DNA of 64,000 nucleotides from Brachybacterium faecium DSM 4810. Lineage in GTDB: Bacteria > Actinomycetota > Actinomycetes > Actinomycetales > Dermabacteraceae. Position 1 is the first letter of the stretch. Every line of letters starts with the position of its first letter. Position numbers and translations under genes: made by a program. The stretch lies in NCBI GenBank assembly GCA_000023405.1, contig CP001643.1:2666001-2730000 (forward strand). The letters run 5' to 3'. The notes under the pieces were generated by a model. The model searched no databases. It had not been told where the DNA came from and was given only the letters and a program-made list of their open reading frames with translations. This document shows, in pieces, positions 40,754 through 48,590 of the stretch.

Positions 40754-41150
40754 CCGGGTCGTCCTCGCCGGCGATCTCGTCATCCAGGGCCGGCAGCTGA
40801 GCGGCCTCGCCGCCCTCCTCCAGCACCTCGCCGTCCTCCGTGAGCTCGGCGCCGTCCTCCCCCGGCACGGCGCCGTCCTCGGCCTCCGCCTCGTCCAGCA
40901 GCGAGTCCTCGTACTCGGCGTCCTCGTCGATCTCCCCCTCGCGCCGGCGGGCGCGGCGCTCGTCCGCCGCCTTCCAGCGCATCGCGGCGGCGCCCCGCAG
41001 CCGGTCCAGGAACAGGATCGACAGCAGCATCGCGATCAGGGCCGCGAGCACCCCGGCGAGCACCACGCCGACGTCGAACAGGGTCAGCACCCACCACAGC
41101 ACGGCCCAGAGACCCAGGCGGACGACGGCGTAGAGCAGGAAGTGGCGCAT
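40734..41150 (-). CDS. DUF4229 domain-containing membrane protein
   Basis: 138 residues: two N-terminal membrane helices (VVRLGLWAVLWWVLTLF; VVLAGVLAALIAMLLSILFL), a conserved basic stretch (DRLRGAAAMRWKAADERRARRR) and a very acidic tail. Proteins of this family often neighbour menA in actinobacteria; function unknown. Convergent with menA, 20-base overlap of the 3' ends. TACGCT (41157-41162) ends 6 bases before ATG 41148-41150, so probably leaderless. Confidence 0.82.
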   Translation of the reverse strand: MRHFLLYAVVRLGLWAVLWWVLTLFDVGVVLAGVLAALIAMLLSILFLDRLRGAAAMRWKAADERRARRREGEIDEDAEYEDSLLDEAEAEDGAVPGEDGAELTEDGEVLEEGGEAAQLPALDDEIAGEDDPVRGEDR

Positions 41151-41233
41151 GGCCCCAGCGTATTCCTCCCCGCCCGAATCTTCCCTGCACCCGATCCCGG
41201 CCCGCGATCAGCTGCGTTGCCTAGACTCCGGGT

Positions 41234-41557
41234 ATGGCCCGCGGCATCATCGCAGTTCTCTCCATCGCTCTGAGCATCTTCGCGCTCTCCGACTGTGTGC
41301 AGACGGAGGACGAGAAGATCCGCGGCCTGCCCAAGTGGGCCTGGATCGTGCTCATCGTGCTGATCCCGTGGGTGGGCCCGATCACCTGGCTGTTCGTGGG
41401 CAAGGAGCGCAACCTCGGCGGCGGTCCGCCGCGGCGCCAGGGGCCGCTCGCCCCCGACGAGGACCCGGACTTCCTGCGCCGCCTCGACGAGGACATCCGC
41501 CGCGAGCGCCGCGAACGGCGCGAGCGGGACCAGGGCGAGGACGGCGGCAGCGCCTGA
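41234..41557 (+). CDS. PLDc_N domain-containing small membrane protein
   Basis: 107 residues with two helices. ALSIFALSDCVQTEDEKIRGLPKWAWIVLIVLIPWVGPITWLFVGKER fits the phospholipase D-nuclease N-terminal domain, which here stands alone without a catalytic HKD domain. The tail is charged (RRERRERRERDQG). TAGACT (41222-41227) ends 6 bases before ATG 41234: leaderless, back to back with the DUF4229 promoter. Function unknown. Confidence 0.8.
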   Translation: MARGIIAVLSIALSIFALSDCVQTEDEKIRGLPKWAWIVLIVLIPWVGPITWLFVGKERNLGGGPPRRQGPLAPDEDPDFLRRLDEDIRRERRERRERDQGEDGGSA

Positions 41558-41598
41558 GCTGACGGGCCCCTCAGCCGACGGGTCCCTGAGCCGACGGG

Positions 41599-42675
41599 TC
41601 AGAGACCCGAGTAGGAGTGCAGGCCGTTGATCACCGTGTTGACGATCGTGTAGTTGAAGACCACGGCGACGAAGCCGGCCAGCGCGAGGCCGGCGGCACG
41701 GCTGCCGCGGAACCCGCCGGTGGCGCGGGCGTGGAGGTAGGCCGCGTAGATCACCCAGATGATGAAGGTCCACACCTCCTTGGGGTCCCAGCCCCAGAAG
41801 CGGCCCCACGCCTCACGCGCCCAGATCGCCCCGAAGATCAGGGTGAAGGTCCAGCACACGAACGCCACGGAGTGGATCCGGAAGCTCAGCGACTCGAGCA
41901 CCGTCGAGGAGGGCAGGCGGTCCAGGACGTGGCCGAAGCGGCCCCAGTGCTCGGGGTGCTCCTCGCCGGCGTCGACCTTCTCCACGAGGGCCCGCTCGTG
42001 GCGGGCCTGGAGCAGCTGCAGCGAGGCGACCACCGCGCCGAGGATCGACAGGGCGGTGGCGATCACGGCCACGCTGATGTGGATGTAGATCCAGTGCGAG
42101 TTCTGCAGGCTCGGGGTCAGCTCCGCCGCGGGCACGATCCAGAAGGTCTGCGCGAGCAGCAGCACCAGCAGCACCGGGCCGATCACGAAGGTGCCCAGCG
42201 CCCGCAGCTCGGTGCGCTTGATGCTGAACACGAGGAACGCGAGCATCACCACGGCGGTGCTGGTGGTCGCGAACTCGTACATGTTCGCCCAGGGCACGCG
42301 CTGGGTGGCGAGGGCGCGGGTGATCACGCCCAGGGCGTGCAGCACGGTCGCCGCGCCGGCGAGCAGGAACGCGAAGCGCTGCGCGGTCATGGTCCCGGAG
42401 CTAGGACGGTCCTCGCCGGTGATGCCCGGGACGGCAGCCGAGGCGCCGGTGCCGCCTGCTCCGGCGGGCAGCGTCCCGGCGCCGCCGGCGCCGACGGAGG
42501 CGCCCTGCAGGGAGCGGCTGGCCTCCTGCCGCTCGAGGGCGGCCAGGCGCGCGTCGCTGCGACGCTGCGAGGTCGAGGCGAGATCGGCGGCGAAGCCGAT
42601 CAGGGCGAGCACGTAGAGGACGATCGTCACCACGAGGGCGAGGTTCGAGATCTCCGCCAGCTGCTCATTGATCAC
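41599..42675 (-). CDS. ccsB: c-type cytochrome biogenesis protein CcsB (CcsA-type haem handling protein)
   Basis: 358-residue polytopic membrane protein of system II cytochrome c maturation, delivering haem across the membrane for ligation with ResB. The tryptophan-rich haem motif WGRFWGWDPKEVWTF lies near residue 290 and is followed by conserved HAR and FNYTIVNTVINGLHSY. An Ala/Gly-rich cytoplasmic loop (about residues 58-80) seems specific. GTG start 42673-42675 overlaps the resB stop by four bases (GTGA) with GAAGGAA upstream. Confidence 0.92.
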   Translation of the reverse strand: MINEQLAEISNLALVVTIVLYVLALIGFAADLASTSQRRSDARLAALERQEASRSLQGASVGAGGAGTLPAGAGGTGASAAVPGITGEDRPSSGTMTAQRFAFLLAGAATVLHALGVITRALATQRVPWANMYEFATTSTAVVMLAFLVFSIKRTELRALGTFVIGPVLLVLLLAQTFWIVPAAELTPSLQNSHWIYIHISVAVIATALSILGAVVASLQLLQARHERALVEKVDAGEEHPEHWGRFGHVLDRLPSSTVLESLSFRIHSVAFVCWTFTLIFGAIWAREAWGRFWGWDPKEVWTFIIWVIYAAYLHARATGGFRGSRAAGLALAGFVAVVFNYTIVNTVINGLHSYSGL

Positions 42676-44408
42676 GGTGCACTTCCTTCAGAGGGGTCGT
42701 CCGGGGCCCGCGGGGGCCGGTGAGGTTCGGGGCCGTCGACATCGAGTCCGTCGGCCGCGGGGGCGGCGTCGGGGCGGGGCTCCCCGTCTCCGGTCCCATC
42801 TTGCGCCGTCGAGAGCGAGGACGCCAGGGCGTGCACGTCCTCCTCGAGCGCCGGGTCGTCGCTGCGGGCGAGGCCGGCGACCTCGAGCACGGCGCCGCCG
42901 TCCGTCGCGCGCACCCGCACCCACACCCGTCGGCGGGGCACGAAGAGCGAGAGGATCAGCCCGCCGACGGCGGTGAGGGCGAAGACGAGCACCCAGCGCT
43001 CGAAGGGGTCGTGCGCGATGTCGAAGGCGGCGTAGCGGCGCAGCCCGTCGAAGCTGATGGTGGTGCCGTCGGGCAGCTCGAACTCCTGGCCGGAGTAGAG
43101 CCGGATCAGCACCGGGTTGCCGTCCTCCCCGGTGATCGGGGTGAGGGTGCTGACATCGACCTCGTAGGCGTTCTGCGGGACGCCGGAGTCCAGGCCGAGG
43201 TCGCCCTGGTGGACGGTCAGCGCGAGCTGCGGGTCCAGGGCGTCGGGGTAGAGGGAGTGGGGTCCCTGCTCGTCGATCGTGCCGGTGGGCAGGAAGAAGC
43301 CGACCACCGCAGTCTGCTCGGGGCGGGCGTCGGGCGCCTTGATGACCAGCTGCGAGGTGTAGCCGATGTCGCCCATCGGCACGGTGATGACCGGGCCCTC
43401 TGCGACGACGTCGCCCTCGGGGTCGGTCACCGTCACCTCGGGCGCGTAGCCGTTGCCCAGCAGGTACATCGAGGCGCCGTCGACGTGCAGCGGCTTGTTG
43501 ACCTGGAGGGTGCGGGTGAGCTCCTCCTGGCCGGGGGTCGTGACCCGCACGTCGGCCTCGAAGGAGCGCGGCTCGCCCACGGTGCCGGCCTCGCCGGGCT
43601 GGACGTAGCTGGCGCGGAAGTCCTCGAGGGTGAAGCGGAAGTCGGGCATGTGGGACTCGTCGAACCAGGCCCCGGATTCGAAGGAGTCGTAGCGGGTCAG
43701 CGAGTTCGCGAAGCCGTCCCCCTCGATGACGGTGATCTGCCCGCGGTAGCTGGTCAGCTGCCCGCCCGCGATGCAGATCAGCACGCCCACCAGGGCGATG
43801 TGGAACAGCAGGTTGCCGCTCTCGCGCAGCAGGCCGCGCTCGGCGCTGACGGACCGGGAGGCCCTCTCCTCCCGCACGACGGTGCGGTACCGGGAGCGGC
43901 GCAGAGCGCGGTGGGCGCGCTCGAGCAGGGCGTCGCTCTCGACGCCCGGCAGCTCGATGCGGCGGTATCCGGTGAAGCGGGTGAGCCGGGAGGGGGTGCG
44001 CGGCGGCTGGGCGCGCAGCTGCCGCAGGTGCACGCCCACGCGCGGGACGATGCAGCCGATGAGCGAGATGAACAGCAGCAGGTAGATCGCGGAGAACCAG
44101 GGCGAGGAGAAGACGTCGAAGAAGCCCAGCGCGTCGAGGATCTCGCCCCAGCGTCCGTTCTCCTCGAGGAACTGCTCGGTCAGGGCCGGGTTCACGCCGC
44201 GCTGCGGATACAGGGAGCCGGGCACTGCGGCGATCGCCAGCAGCATCAGCAGGATCAGCGCGGTCTGCATGCTGGTCAGCTGGCGCCACAGGAACAGCAG
44301 CGTGCCGCGCAGGCCGAGGGAGGGGGCCGCCGGCCGCTTCCCGTCGACCTCGGGCTTGCTGCTCCAGCTGCTGCTCGTCGAGGAGGGCGTCGTGCGCTCG
44401 CGTGTCAT
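42672..44408 (-). CDS. resB: cytochrome c biogenesis protein ResB
   Basis: 578-residue ResB partner of CcsB. Three membrane helices lie near the N-terminus (about residues 40-60, 95-115, 190-210), a large extracytoplasmic domain follows, and a last helix (about 470-490) precedes a disordered acidic tail. RESGNLLFHIALVGVLICIAGGQL and YRGQITVIEGDGFANSL are family segments. ATG 44406-44408 shares a base with the ccdA stop (TGATG), so it is coupled. Confidence 0.92.
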   Translation of the reverse strand: MTRERTTPSSTSSSWSSKPEVDGKRPAAPSLGLRGTLLFLWRQLTSMQTALILLMLLAIAAVPGSLYPQRGVNPALTEQFLEENGRWGEILDALGFFDVFSSPWFSAIYLLLFISLIGCIVPRVGVHLRQLRAQPPRTPSRLTRFTGYRRIELPGVESDALLERAHRALRRSRYRTVVREERASRSVSAERGLLRESGNLLFHIALVGVLICIAGGQLTSYRGQITVIEGDGFANSLTRYDSFESGAWFDESHMPDFRFTLEDFRASYVQPGEAGTVGEPRSFEADVRVTTPGQEELTRTLQVNKPLHVDGASMYLLGNGYAPEVTVTDPEGDVVAEGPVITVPMGDIGYTSQLVIKAPDARPEQTAVVGFFLPTGTIDEQGPHSLYPDALDPQLALTVHQGDLGLDSGVPQNAYEVDVSTLTPITGEDGNPVLIRLYSGQEFELPDGTTISFDGLRRYAAFDIAHDPFERWVLVFALTAVGGLILSLFVPRRRVWVRVRATDGGAVLEVAGLARSDDPALEEDVHALASSLSTAQDGTGDGEPRPDAAPAADGLDVDGPEPHRPPRAPDDPSEGSAP

Positions 44409-45211
44409 CACACCACCGGTTCGAAGGTCGCGATGAGTCCCTGCAGCTGGCTCATCCAGCTCGCCCAGACCCCGGTCATCAGCAGCACGCCGATCGCCAG
44501 CAGCAGCGCCCCGGAGAGCAGCCCGATGGTGCGGCGGTGGCGGGCGAGCTTCTTGCTCAGCCCCAGCGCGCGCTCGAACAGCAGCGCGAAGAGCACGAAG
44601 GGGATGCCCAGGCCCAGCGAGTAGGCGAGGGAGAGGAGCCCGCCGCGCAGCACGGCGCCGTCGCCGCCGTCGAGGGACAGCGCGATGATCGCCGCGTAGG
44701 TGGGGCCGATGCACGGGGTCCAGCTCAGCCCGAAGATCAGGCCCATCAGCGGGGCGCCGAGCAGGCCTGCGTCGGGCCGCTTCGAGGAGGCAGGGCGGGT
44801 CACGGACAGGCCCGGGAACACCCCCATGAACACCAGGCCCATGAGGATCACGATCGCGCCGGCGATGCGGTTGATCCACACGACGTGCTCCTGGAGCAGG
44901 TAGCCCAGCGCGCCGGCGAAGCCGCCGAGGATCATGAACACGACGGCGAAGCCGCCGACGAACAGGGCGCTGCCGGCGAGCATGCGGCCGGTCCCGGGGC
45001 GGGCGCGCTTCGCGCGCGCCCCCGTCGGCGCGCCGACGGCCCCCTGGCCGGCGAGGCCGGAGACGTAGCCGAGGTAGCCGGGCACCACGGGCAGCACGCA
45101 CGGGGAGAGGAAGGCGACCAGTCCGGCGGCGGCGGCGACGGCCAGGGCCGGCAGCAGCGCCCCGGAGAGCGCCGTGGCCTGGAAGGCGGCTCCGATCTCG
45201 GCGAGGATCAT
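44408..45211 (-). CDS. ccdA: cytochrome c biogenesis protein CcdA (thiol reductant transporter)
   Basis: 267 residues and six hydrophobic helices. It passes electrons from cytoplasmic thioredoxin across the membrane to the extracytoplasmic thioredoxin-like protein. The two redox cysteines are in AFLSPCVLPVVPGYLGYVSG (about residue 38) and SWTPCIGPTYA (about 165). ATG overlaps the upstream thioredoxin-like gene stop (ATGA). Part of the five-gene operon 41599-46442. Confidence 0.94.
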   Translation of the reverse strand: MILAEIGAAFQATALSGALLPALAVAAAAGLVAFLSPCVLPVVPGYLGYVSGLAGQGAVGAPTGARAKRARPGTGRMLAGSALFVGGFAVVFMILGGFAGALGYLLQEHVVWINRIAGAIVILMGLVFMGVFPGLSVTRPASSKRPDAGLLGAPLMGLIFGLSWTPCIGPTYAAIIALSLDGGDGAVLRGGLLSLAYSLGLGIPFVLFALLFERALGLSKKLARHRRTIGLLSGALLLAIGVLLMTGVWASWMSQLQGLIATFEPVV

Positions 45212-45798
45212 TCGTCGACCACCGCGTCGATCATCGCGCGCAGCACCGAGGGATCGGCCGCGCCCGAGACGCGGGCGGCGACGCGCCCCTCGTGGTCCAG
45301 CACGAGGGTGGAGGGCACGGCGTTGGGGGCGACCTGGCCGCGCAGGGAGTACATGATCTCCGCGTCCGCATCCGGCATCGAGGGGTAGGTGATCCCGTAG
45401 GTCTCCTCGAAGGCGCGGGCCGGGCCCTCGGCGTCGCGCACGTTGACGCCGATGAAGGAGACGCCCCGGTCCTGGTACTCCTCATGGATCTTCTGGAGCT
45501 CCGGCGCCTCCTTGCGGCAGGGCGGGCAGGAGGCGTACCAGACGTTGAGCACGAGCACCTCGCCGTGGTGCTCGGCGGAGGCGAAGTCCTCGCCGTCGTA
45601 GGTGGTGCCGGTGATCTCGAGCGCCTCGCCGCGGTCCTCGGGCGCGATCTCGGTGGAGACCCCGTCGCCGGAGATGTAGCCGGAGTCCCCGGAGGCGTAG
45701 CGGTCGCTGGTGTCCGTCCCGCAGGCGGCCAGGAGCAGGGCTCCTGCCGCGCCGCCGACGGCACCCAGCAGACCCCGCCGGGTGAGGTGCGCGTTCAC
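45208..45798 (-). CDS. TlpA/ResA-like thioredoxin-fold lipoprotein
   Basis: 196-residue exported disulfide reductase that keeps apocytochrome c haem-binding cysteines reduced. A basic start (RR) and hydrophobic stretch end in the lipobox LLAAC (about residue 27); the redox site is WYASCPPCRKEAPEL (about residues 90-104). GTG start 45796-45798 with GGGAGG upstream; it overlaps the phosphatase stop by four bases (GTGA). Confidence 0.92.
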   Translation of the reverse strand: MNAHLTRRGLLGAVGGAAGALLLAACGTDTSDRYASGDSGYISGDGVSTEIAPEDRGEALEITGTTYDGEDFASAEHHGEVLVLNVWYASCPPCRKEAPELQKIHEEYQDRGVSFIGVNVRDAEGPARAFEETYGITYPSMPDADAEIMYSLRGQVAPNAVPSTLVLDHEGRVAARVSGAADPSVLRAMIDAVVDE

Positions 45799-46442
45799 GT
45801 GAGCTTGCCTCCCGTGGCGTCGACCGCCCCGGCGTAGAGGGCGGCGGCGGGCTCCGCGTAGCCGACGTCCGCCAGATGCGGGCCGACGAAGCGCAGGCTG
45901 GTCACCGAGCACAGCCCGCACTGGCGGCGGCGCGGGTCGTGGAACAGGGGCTTGCCCTCGGCGCTGCGGCGGGTGACCCAGATCGGCAGCTGGTGCAGCA
46001 CGAGCACCGCCTCGCGGCCCTCGGCCGCGGCGCGCGCCTCGTGGACGGCGGAGACCACGCGGGCGACCTGCTCGCGGTAGGGCTCGCCCCACGAGGGGCG
46101 GAAGGGGTTGACGAACCAGCGCCAGTTGCGCGGATCGGTGAGCTTCGCCTCCCCGTGGCCCATCCGGTGCCCTTCGAAGCGGTTGCCGGATTCGATGAGC
46201 CGCTGGTCGGTGAGGACCTCGAGGCCGTGCGGCGCGGCGATCGGGGCGGCGGTCTGCTGGGCGCGCAGCAGCGGGGAGGAGCGCACCAGGGCGATGTCGG
46301 ACTCCGCGAGATGCTCACCGACCAGCGCGGCCATCTGTTCACCACGCTCGCTGAGCCGGTACCCGCTCAGGCGCCCGTACAGGATGCGCTCGGGGTTGTG
46401 CACCTCGCCGTGCCGGACGAGGTGGACCGTGGTGGTGGTCAT
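45795..46442 (-). CDS. histidine phosphatase family protein (phosphoglycerate-mutase-like)
   Basis: 215 residues. The catalytic RHG motif is at residues 10-12 (HLVRHGEVHNP), with the second histidine region at VLVLHQLPIWV and arginine in SSPLLRAQQTA. As first gene of the cytochrome c maturation operon it is a regular actinobacterial neighbour, though its role there is unknown. ATG 46440-46442 with AGAGGA upstream. Cofactor-dependent mutase activity is not implied. Confidence 0.9.
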   Translation of the reverse strand: MTTTTVHLVRHGEVHNPERILYGRLSGYRLSERGEQMAALVGEHLAESDIALVRSSPLLRAQQTAAPIAAPHGLEVLTDQRLIESGNRFEGHRMGHGEAKLTDPRNWRWFVNPFRPSWGEPYREQVARVVSAVHEARAAAEGREAVLVLHQLPIWVTRRSAEGKPLFHDPRRRQCGLCSVTSLRFVGPHLADVGYAEPAAALYAGAVDATGGKLT

Positions 46443-46517
46443 GGGTGCGGATCCTCTTTCGCTCGCGTGAGGCGGCCCGATCGCGGGCCGCCTCACGGTA
46501 CCAACCGAACCTCCGGA

Positions 46518-47111
46518 TCAGCCGGGAGGGGTGACCGCCCCGTGAGGAGCCGGACACCCGACGCCGATCGGGGCGTCCGCGGCGAGCGTCTTGCCGAGGA
46601 TCCGGCCCAGCTCGAGCAGGTCGTCGTGGCCGATGACGTCCAGCAGGAGGGTGCGCACGGAGCGCACATGGGTGGGGGCGGCGCGCTCGAGCATCTGCTC
46701 GCCCGCCTCGGTGAGCTGGGCCTGGCGGCCGCGGCCGTCGTTCGTGCAGCGCACCCGCTCCACGAGGCCGCGCCGCTCCATGCGGCTGATGGTGTGGGTG
46801 AGCCGGGAGCGGGAGTGGACCACCTTGTCGGCCAGCTCCGACATGCGCAGGAACTTGTTCTCTGCCTCGGACAGGCGCACCAGGATCTCGTACTCCCCCA
46901 GCGTCAGATCGATCTCCGGATCGGACTGCAGCGCCTCGCTGAAACGGTCGTTCAGCAGCGTGGTCGCGTACAGGAAGGTGCGCCACGCCTCCTGCTCGAC
47001 GCCGCTGAGCCAGAGCTCCTCGGGTGTGGAGACCCTGCGCTCCTCGGCACCATCCTCCATAGCGTGCATGCTGTGCGTCACATCGTCCTCTTCCGGCGGG
47101 GTCGGTTGCAT
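46518..47111 (-). CDS. MarR family transcriptional regulator
   Basis: About 197 residues. Winged-helix core: LTLGEYEILVRLSEAENKFLRMSELADKVVHSRSRLTHTISRMERRGLVER (recognition helix and wing) with a basic RCTNDGRGRQAQLTEAG. Divergent from yceI across about 90 bases, so it probably controls that gene and itself. The start is uncertain: GTG 47126, ATG 47111 and GTG 47081 (the last with GAGGA) are all in frame. I chose ATG 47111 because the -10-like TAAACT at 47130-47135 would start RNA near 47123. Confidence 0.85.
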   Translation of the reverse strand: MQPTPPEEDDVTHSMHAMEDGAEERRVSTPEELWLSGVEQEAWRTFLYATTLLNDRFSEALQSDPEIDLTLGEYEILVRLSEAENKFLRMSELADKVVHSRSRLTHTISRMERRGLVERVRCTNDGRGRQAQLTEAGEQMLERAAPTHVRSVRTLLLDVIGHDDLLELGRILGKTLAADAPIGVGCPAPHGAVTPPG

Positions 47112-47126
47112 TCCATCATCCCGCAC

Positions 47127-47146
47127 TGTAGTTTAGATTTCAAGCA
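47127..47146. promoter_or_regulatory. candidate MarR operator with overlapping divergent -10 boxes
   Basis: TAGTTTAGA-TTTCAAGCA is an AT-rich imperfect dyad (5 of 9 positions) in otherwise GC-rich DNA. It covers TAAACT (47130-47135) facing the regulator and TAGATT (47134-47139) facing yceI. Binding here would block both promoters. Confidence 0.4.
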
Positions 47147-47203
47147 CGAATTCGGCGGGCATCGACCGCTCGCCGCTCCCCCGATTCTTCCAAGGAGACC
47201 TCC

Positions 47204-47734
47204 ATGACCGACCTCACCCCCGGCACCTGGCCCCTCGACCCCACCCACACCTCTGCGAGCTTCACCGTGCGTCACGCCGGGATCTCCAAGGTGCGCGGCC
47301 AGTTCACCGATGTCGAGGGCGCGCTCACGGTCGGCGAGGGCGGCGAGGACCTCGCCTTCACCGCGGCGCTGAAGACCGCCTCGGTCAGCACCTCCAACAC
47401 CGACCGCGACAACCACCTGCGCAGCGGCGACTTCTTCGACGCGGAGACCTTCCCGGAGATCCGCTTCGCCTCCACCGCGGTCAAGGGCGAGACCCTCACC
47501 GGCGATCTCACCATCCGCGACGTCACCCGCGAGGTGACCCTGGACTTCACCTACGAGGGCTCGGCCACCGACCCCTTCGGCACCTACCGCGCGGGTTTCA
47601 CCGGCGAGACGTCGATCTCCCGCAAGGACTTCGGGCTGACCTGGAACGCGGCCCTCGAGGCCGGTGGCGTGCTGGTCGCCGACGAGGTCAAGATCTCCAT
47701 CGAGGCCGAGTTCACCGCGCCCACCGCCGCCTGA
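47204..47734 (+). CDS. YceI family protein
   Basis: 176-residue lipocalin-like beta-barrel of the YceI family (binds polyisoprenoid-type lipids in characterised members). Family segments: LDPTHTSASFTVRHAGISKVRGQF, DRDNHLRSGDFFDAETFPEIRF and LTIRDVTREVTLDFTY. There is no signal peptide, so it is presumably cytoplasmic. ATG 47204 with AAGGAGA. Divergent from a MarR regulator, a common pairing. Confidence 0.93.
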   Translation: MTDLTPGTWPLDPTHTSASFTVRHAGISKVRGQFTDVEGALTVGEGGEDLAFTAALKTASVSTSNTDRDNHLRSGDFFDAETFPEIRFASTAVKGETLTGDLTIRDVTREVTLDFTYEGSATDPFGTYRAGFTGETSISRKDFGLTWNAALEAGGVLVADEVKISIEAEFTAPTAA

Positions 47735-47779
47735 ACCACCGCGCCTTCCCCTGCCCGGCGCGGCGCGCCGCAGGGGGCC

Positions 47780-47811
47780 GACGGGCCGTCCGCATCGGCG
47801 GGCGGCCCGTC
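47780..47811 (+). terminator. terminator after yceI
   Basis: 14-bp stem GACGGGCCG-CCGC/GCGGGCGGCCCGTC with loop ATCG. The one mismatch is a U-G wobble in the plus-strand RNA. 45 bases past the yceI stop. Confidence 0.7.
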
Positions 47812-47922
47812 GCCGTCCTCGGCGCCGGAGGCCCGTGGCCGGCGCTCACCGCTCCAGCCCCCCTGCGGGTGCTCGGCCCGGGACGCTCCGGCCGGGAGGC
47901 GCGCCCCGATAGGGTGCGGGCC

Positions 47923-48228
47923 ATGACCGCTGCGCGCATCCCCTCTCCCCATGACCCGGACGCCCGCGTCCTGTACCTCACCCGGGAGGGCTGCCACCTG
48001 TGCGACGAGGCGCTGCCGGTGGTGCAGGCGGAGGCCGATCGGGTGGGCTCCACCGTGGAGGTGCGGGACATCGACGAGGATCCGGCGCTGCAGGCGGACT
48101 GGGACTACGACGTGCCGGTGATCATCGTGGACGGGAAGGTCCACGCGAAGTATCGGGTCGACGCCCCGCAGCTGCGGGCGGCGCTCGCCCGCCGCCCCTG
48201 GTGGCGGCGCCTCACCGGTCGCGGCTGA
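47923..48228 (+). CDS. glutaredoxin-like (DUF836-type) thioredoxin-fold protein
   Basis: 101 residues. VLYLTREGCHLCDEALPVV has the CxxC redox site (about residues 23-26); WDYDVPVIIVDGKVHAKYRVD holds the cis-proline. The small size fits the glutaredoxin family used as a thiol oxidoreductase. Start ATG 47923: TAGGGT (47910-47915) ends 7 bases before it (leaderless). A longer GTG frame from 47869 lacks support. Confidence 0.85.
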   Translation: MTAARIPSPHDPDARVLYLTREGCHLCDEALPVVQAEADRVGSTVEVRDIDEDPALQADWDYDVPVIIVDGKVHAKYRVDAPQLRAALARRPWWRRLTGRG

Positions 48229-48269
48229 GCCGCCCGACCCCTCCCCGGGCGCGCACCTGCCCCCACATG

Positions 48270-48305
48270 CACATCGGCCCCCGCCGAAGGGCGGGGGCCG
48301 ATGTG
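48270..48305. terminator. bidirectional terminator between glutaredoxin-like gene and bS22 gene
   Basis: Perfect 16-bp stem (CACATCGGCCCCCGCC and complement) with loop GAAG. It sits between converging genes, 41 bases from one stop and 13 from the other. Confidence 0.8.
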
Positions 48306-48318
48306 GTTCACGCAGCGA

Positions 48319-48417
48319 TCACTTCTTGTTGCGACGCTGGTGGCGGGTCTTGCGAAGCAGCTTGCGGTGCTTCTTCTTGGACATGCGCTTGCGTCGCTTC
48401 TTGACGACTGAACCCAT
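48319..48417 (-). CDS. ribosomal protein bS22 (AURKAIP1/COX24-domain small basic protein)
   Basis: 32 residues, almost half of them Lys/Arg: [19 protein letters not shown] then [13 protein letters not shown]. It matches the tiny actinobacterial protein annotated as AURKAIP1/COX24-domain protein, identified in mycobacterial ribosome structures as bS22. ATG at 48415-48417 with AGAGG upstream; TGA at 48319-48321. Too short for many gene finders. It is preceded by a gap of 173 bases in which no clear promoter stands out. Confidence 0.93.
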   Translation of the reverse strand: MGSVVKKRRKRMSKKKHRKLLRKTRHQRRNKK

Positions 48418-48590
48418 AGGTAGCCTCTGTTCTGCAGATCAGTGCCTGCGGTGGTGCAGCGGATCAGGTATGCGCGGCCCGCGGAGACTGCACGGAGGGA
48501 CGCTGCGGTGCGTTCTGTGCTGCACACAGACGATGCACTCAGCGGCCCGGTAGCTCCGTGCGGGCCCGACGCCACGGTCGACCAGCCATT

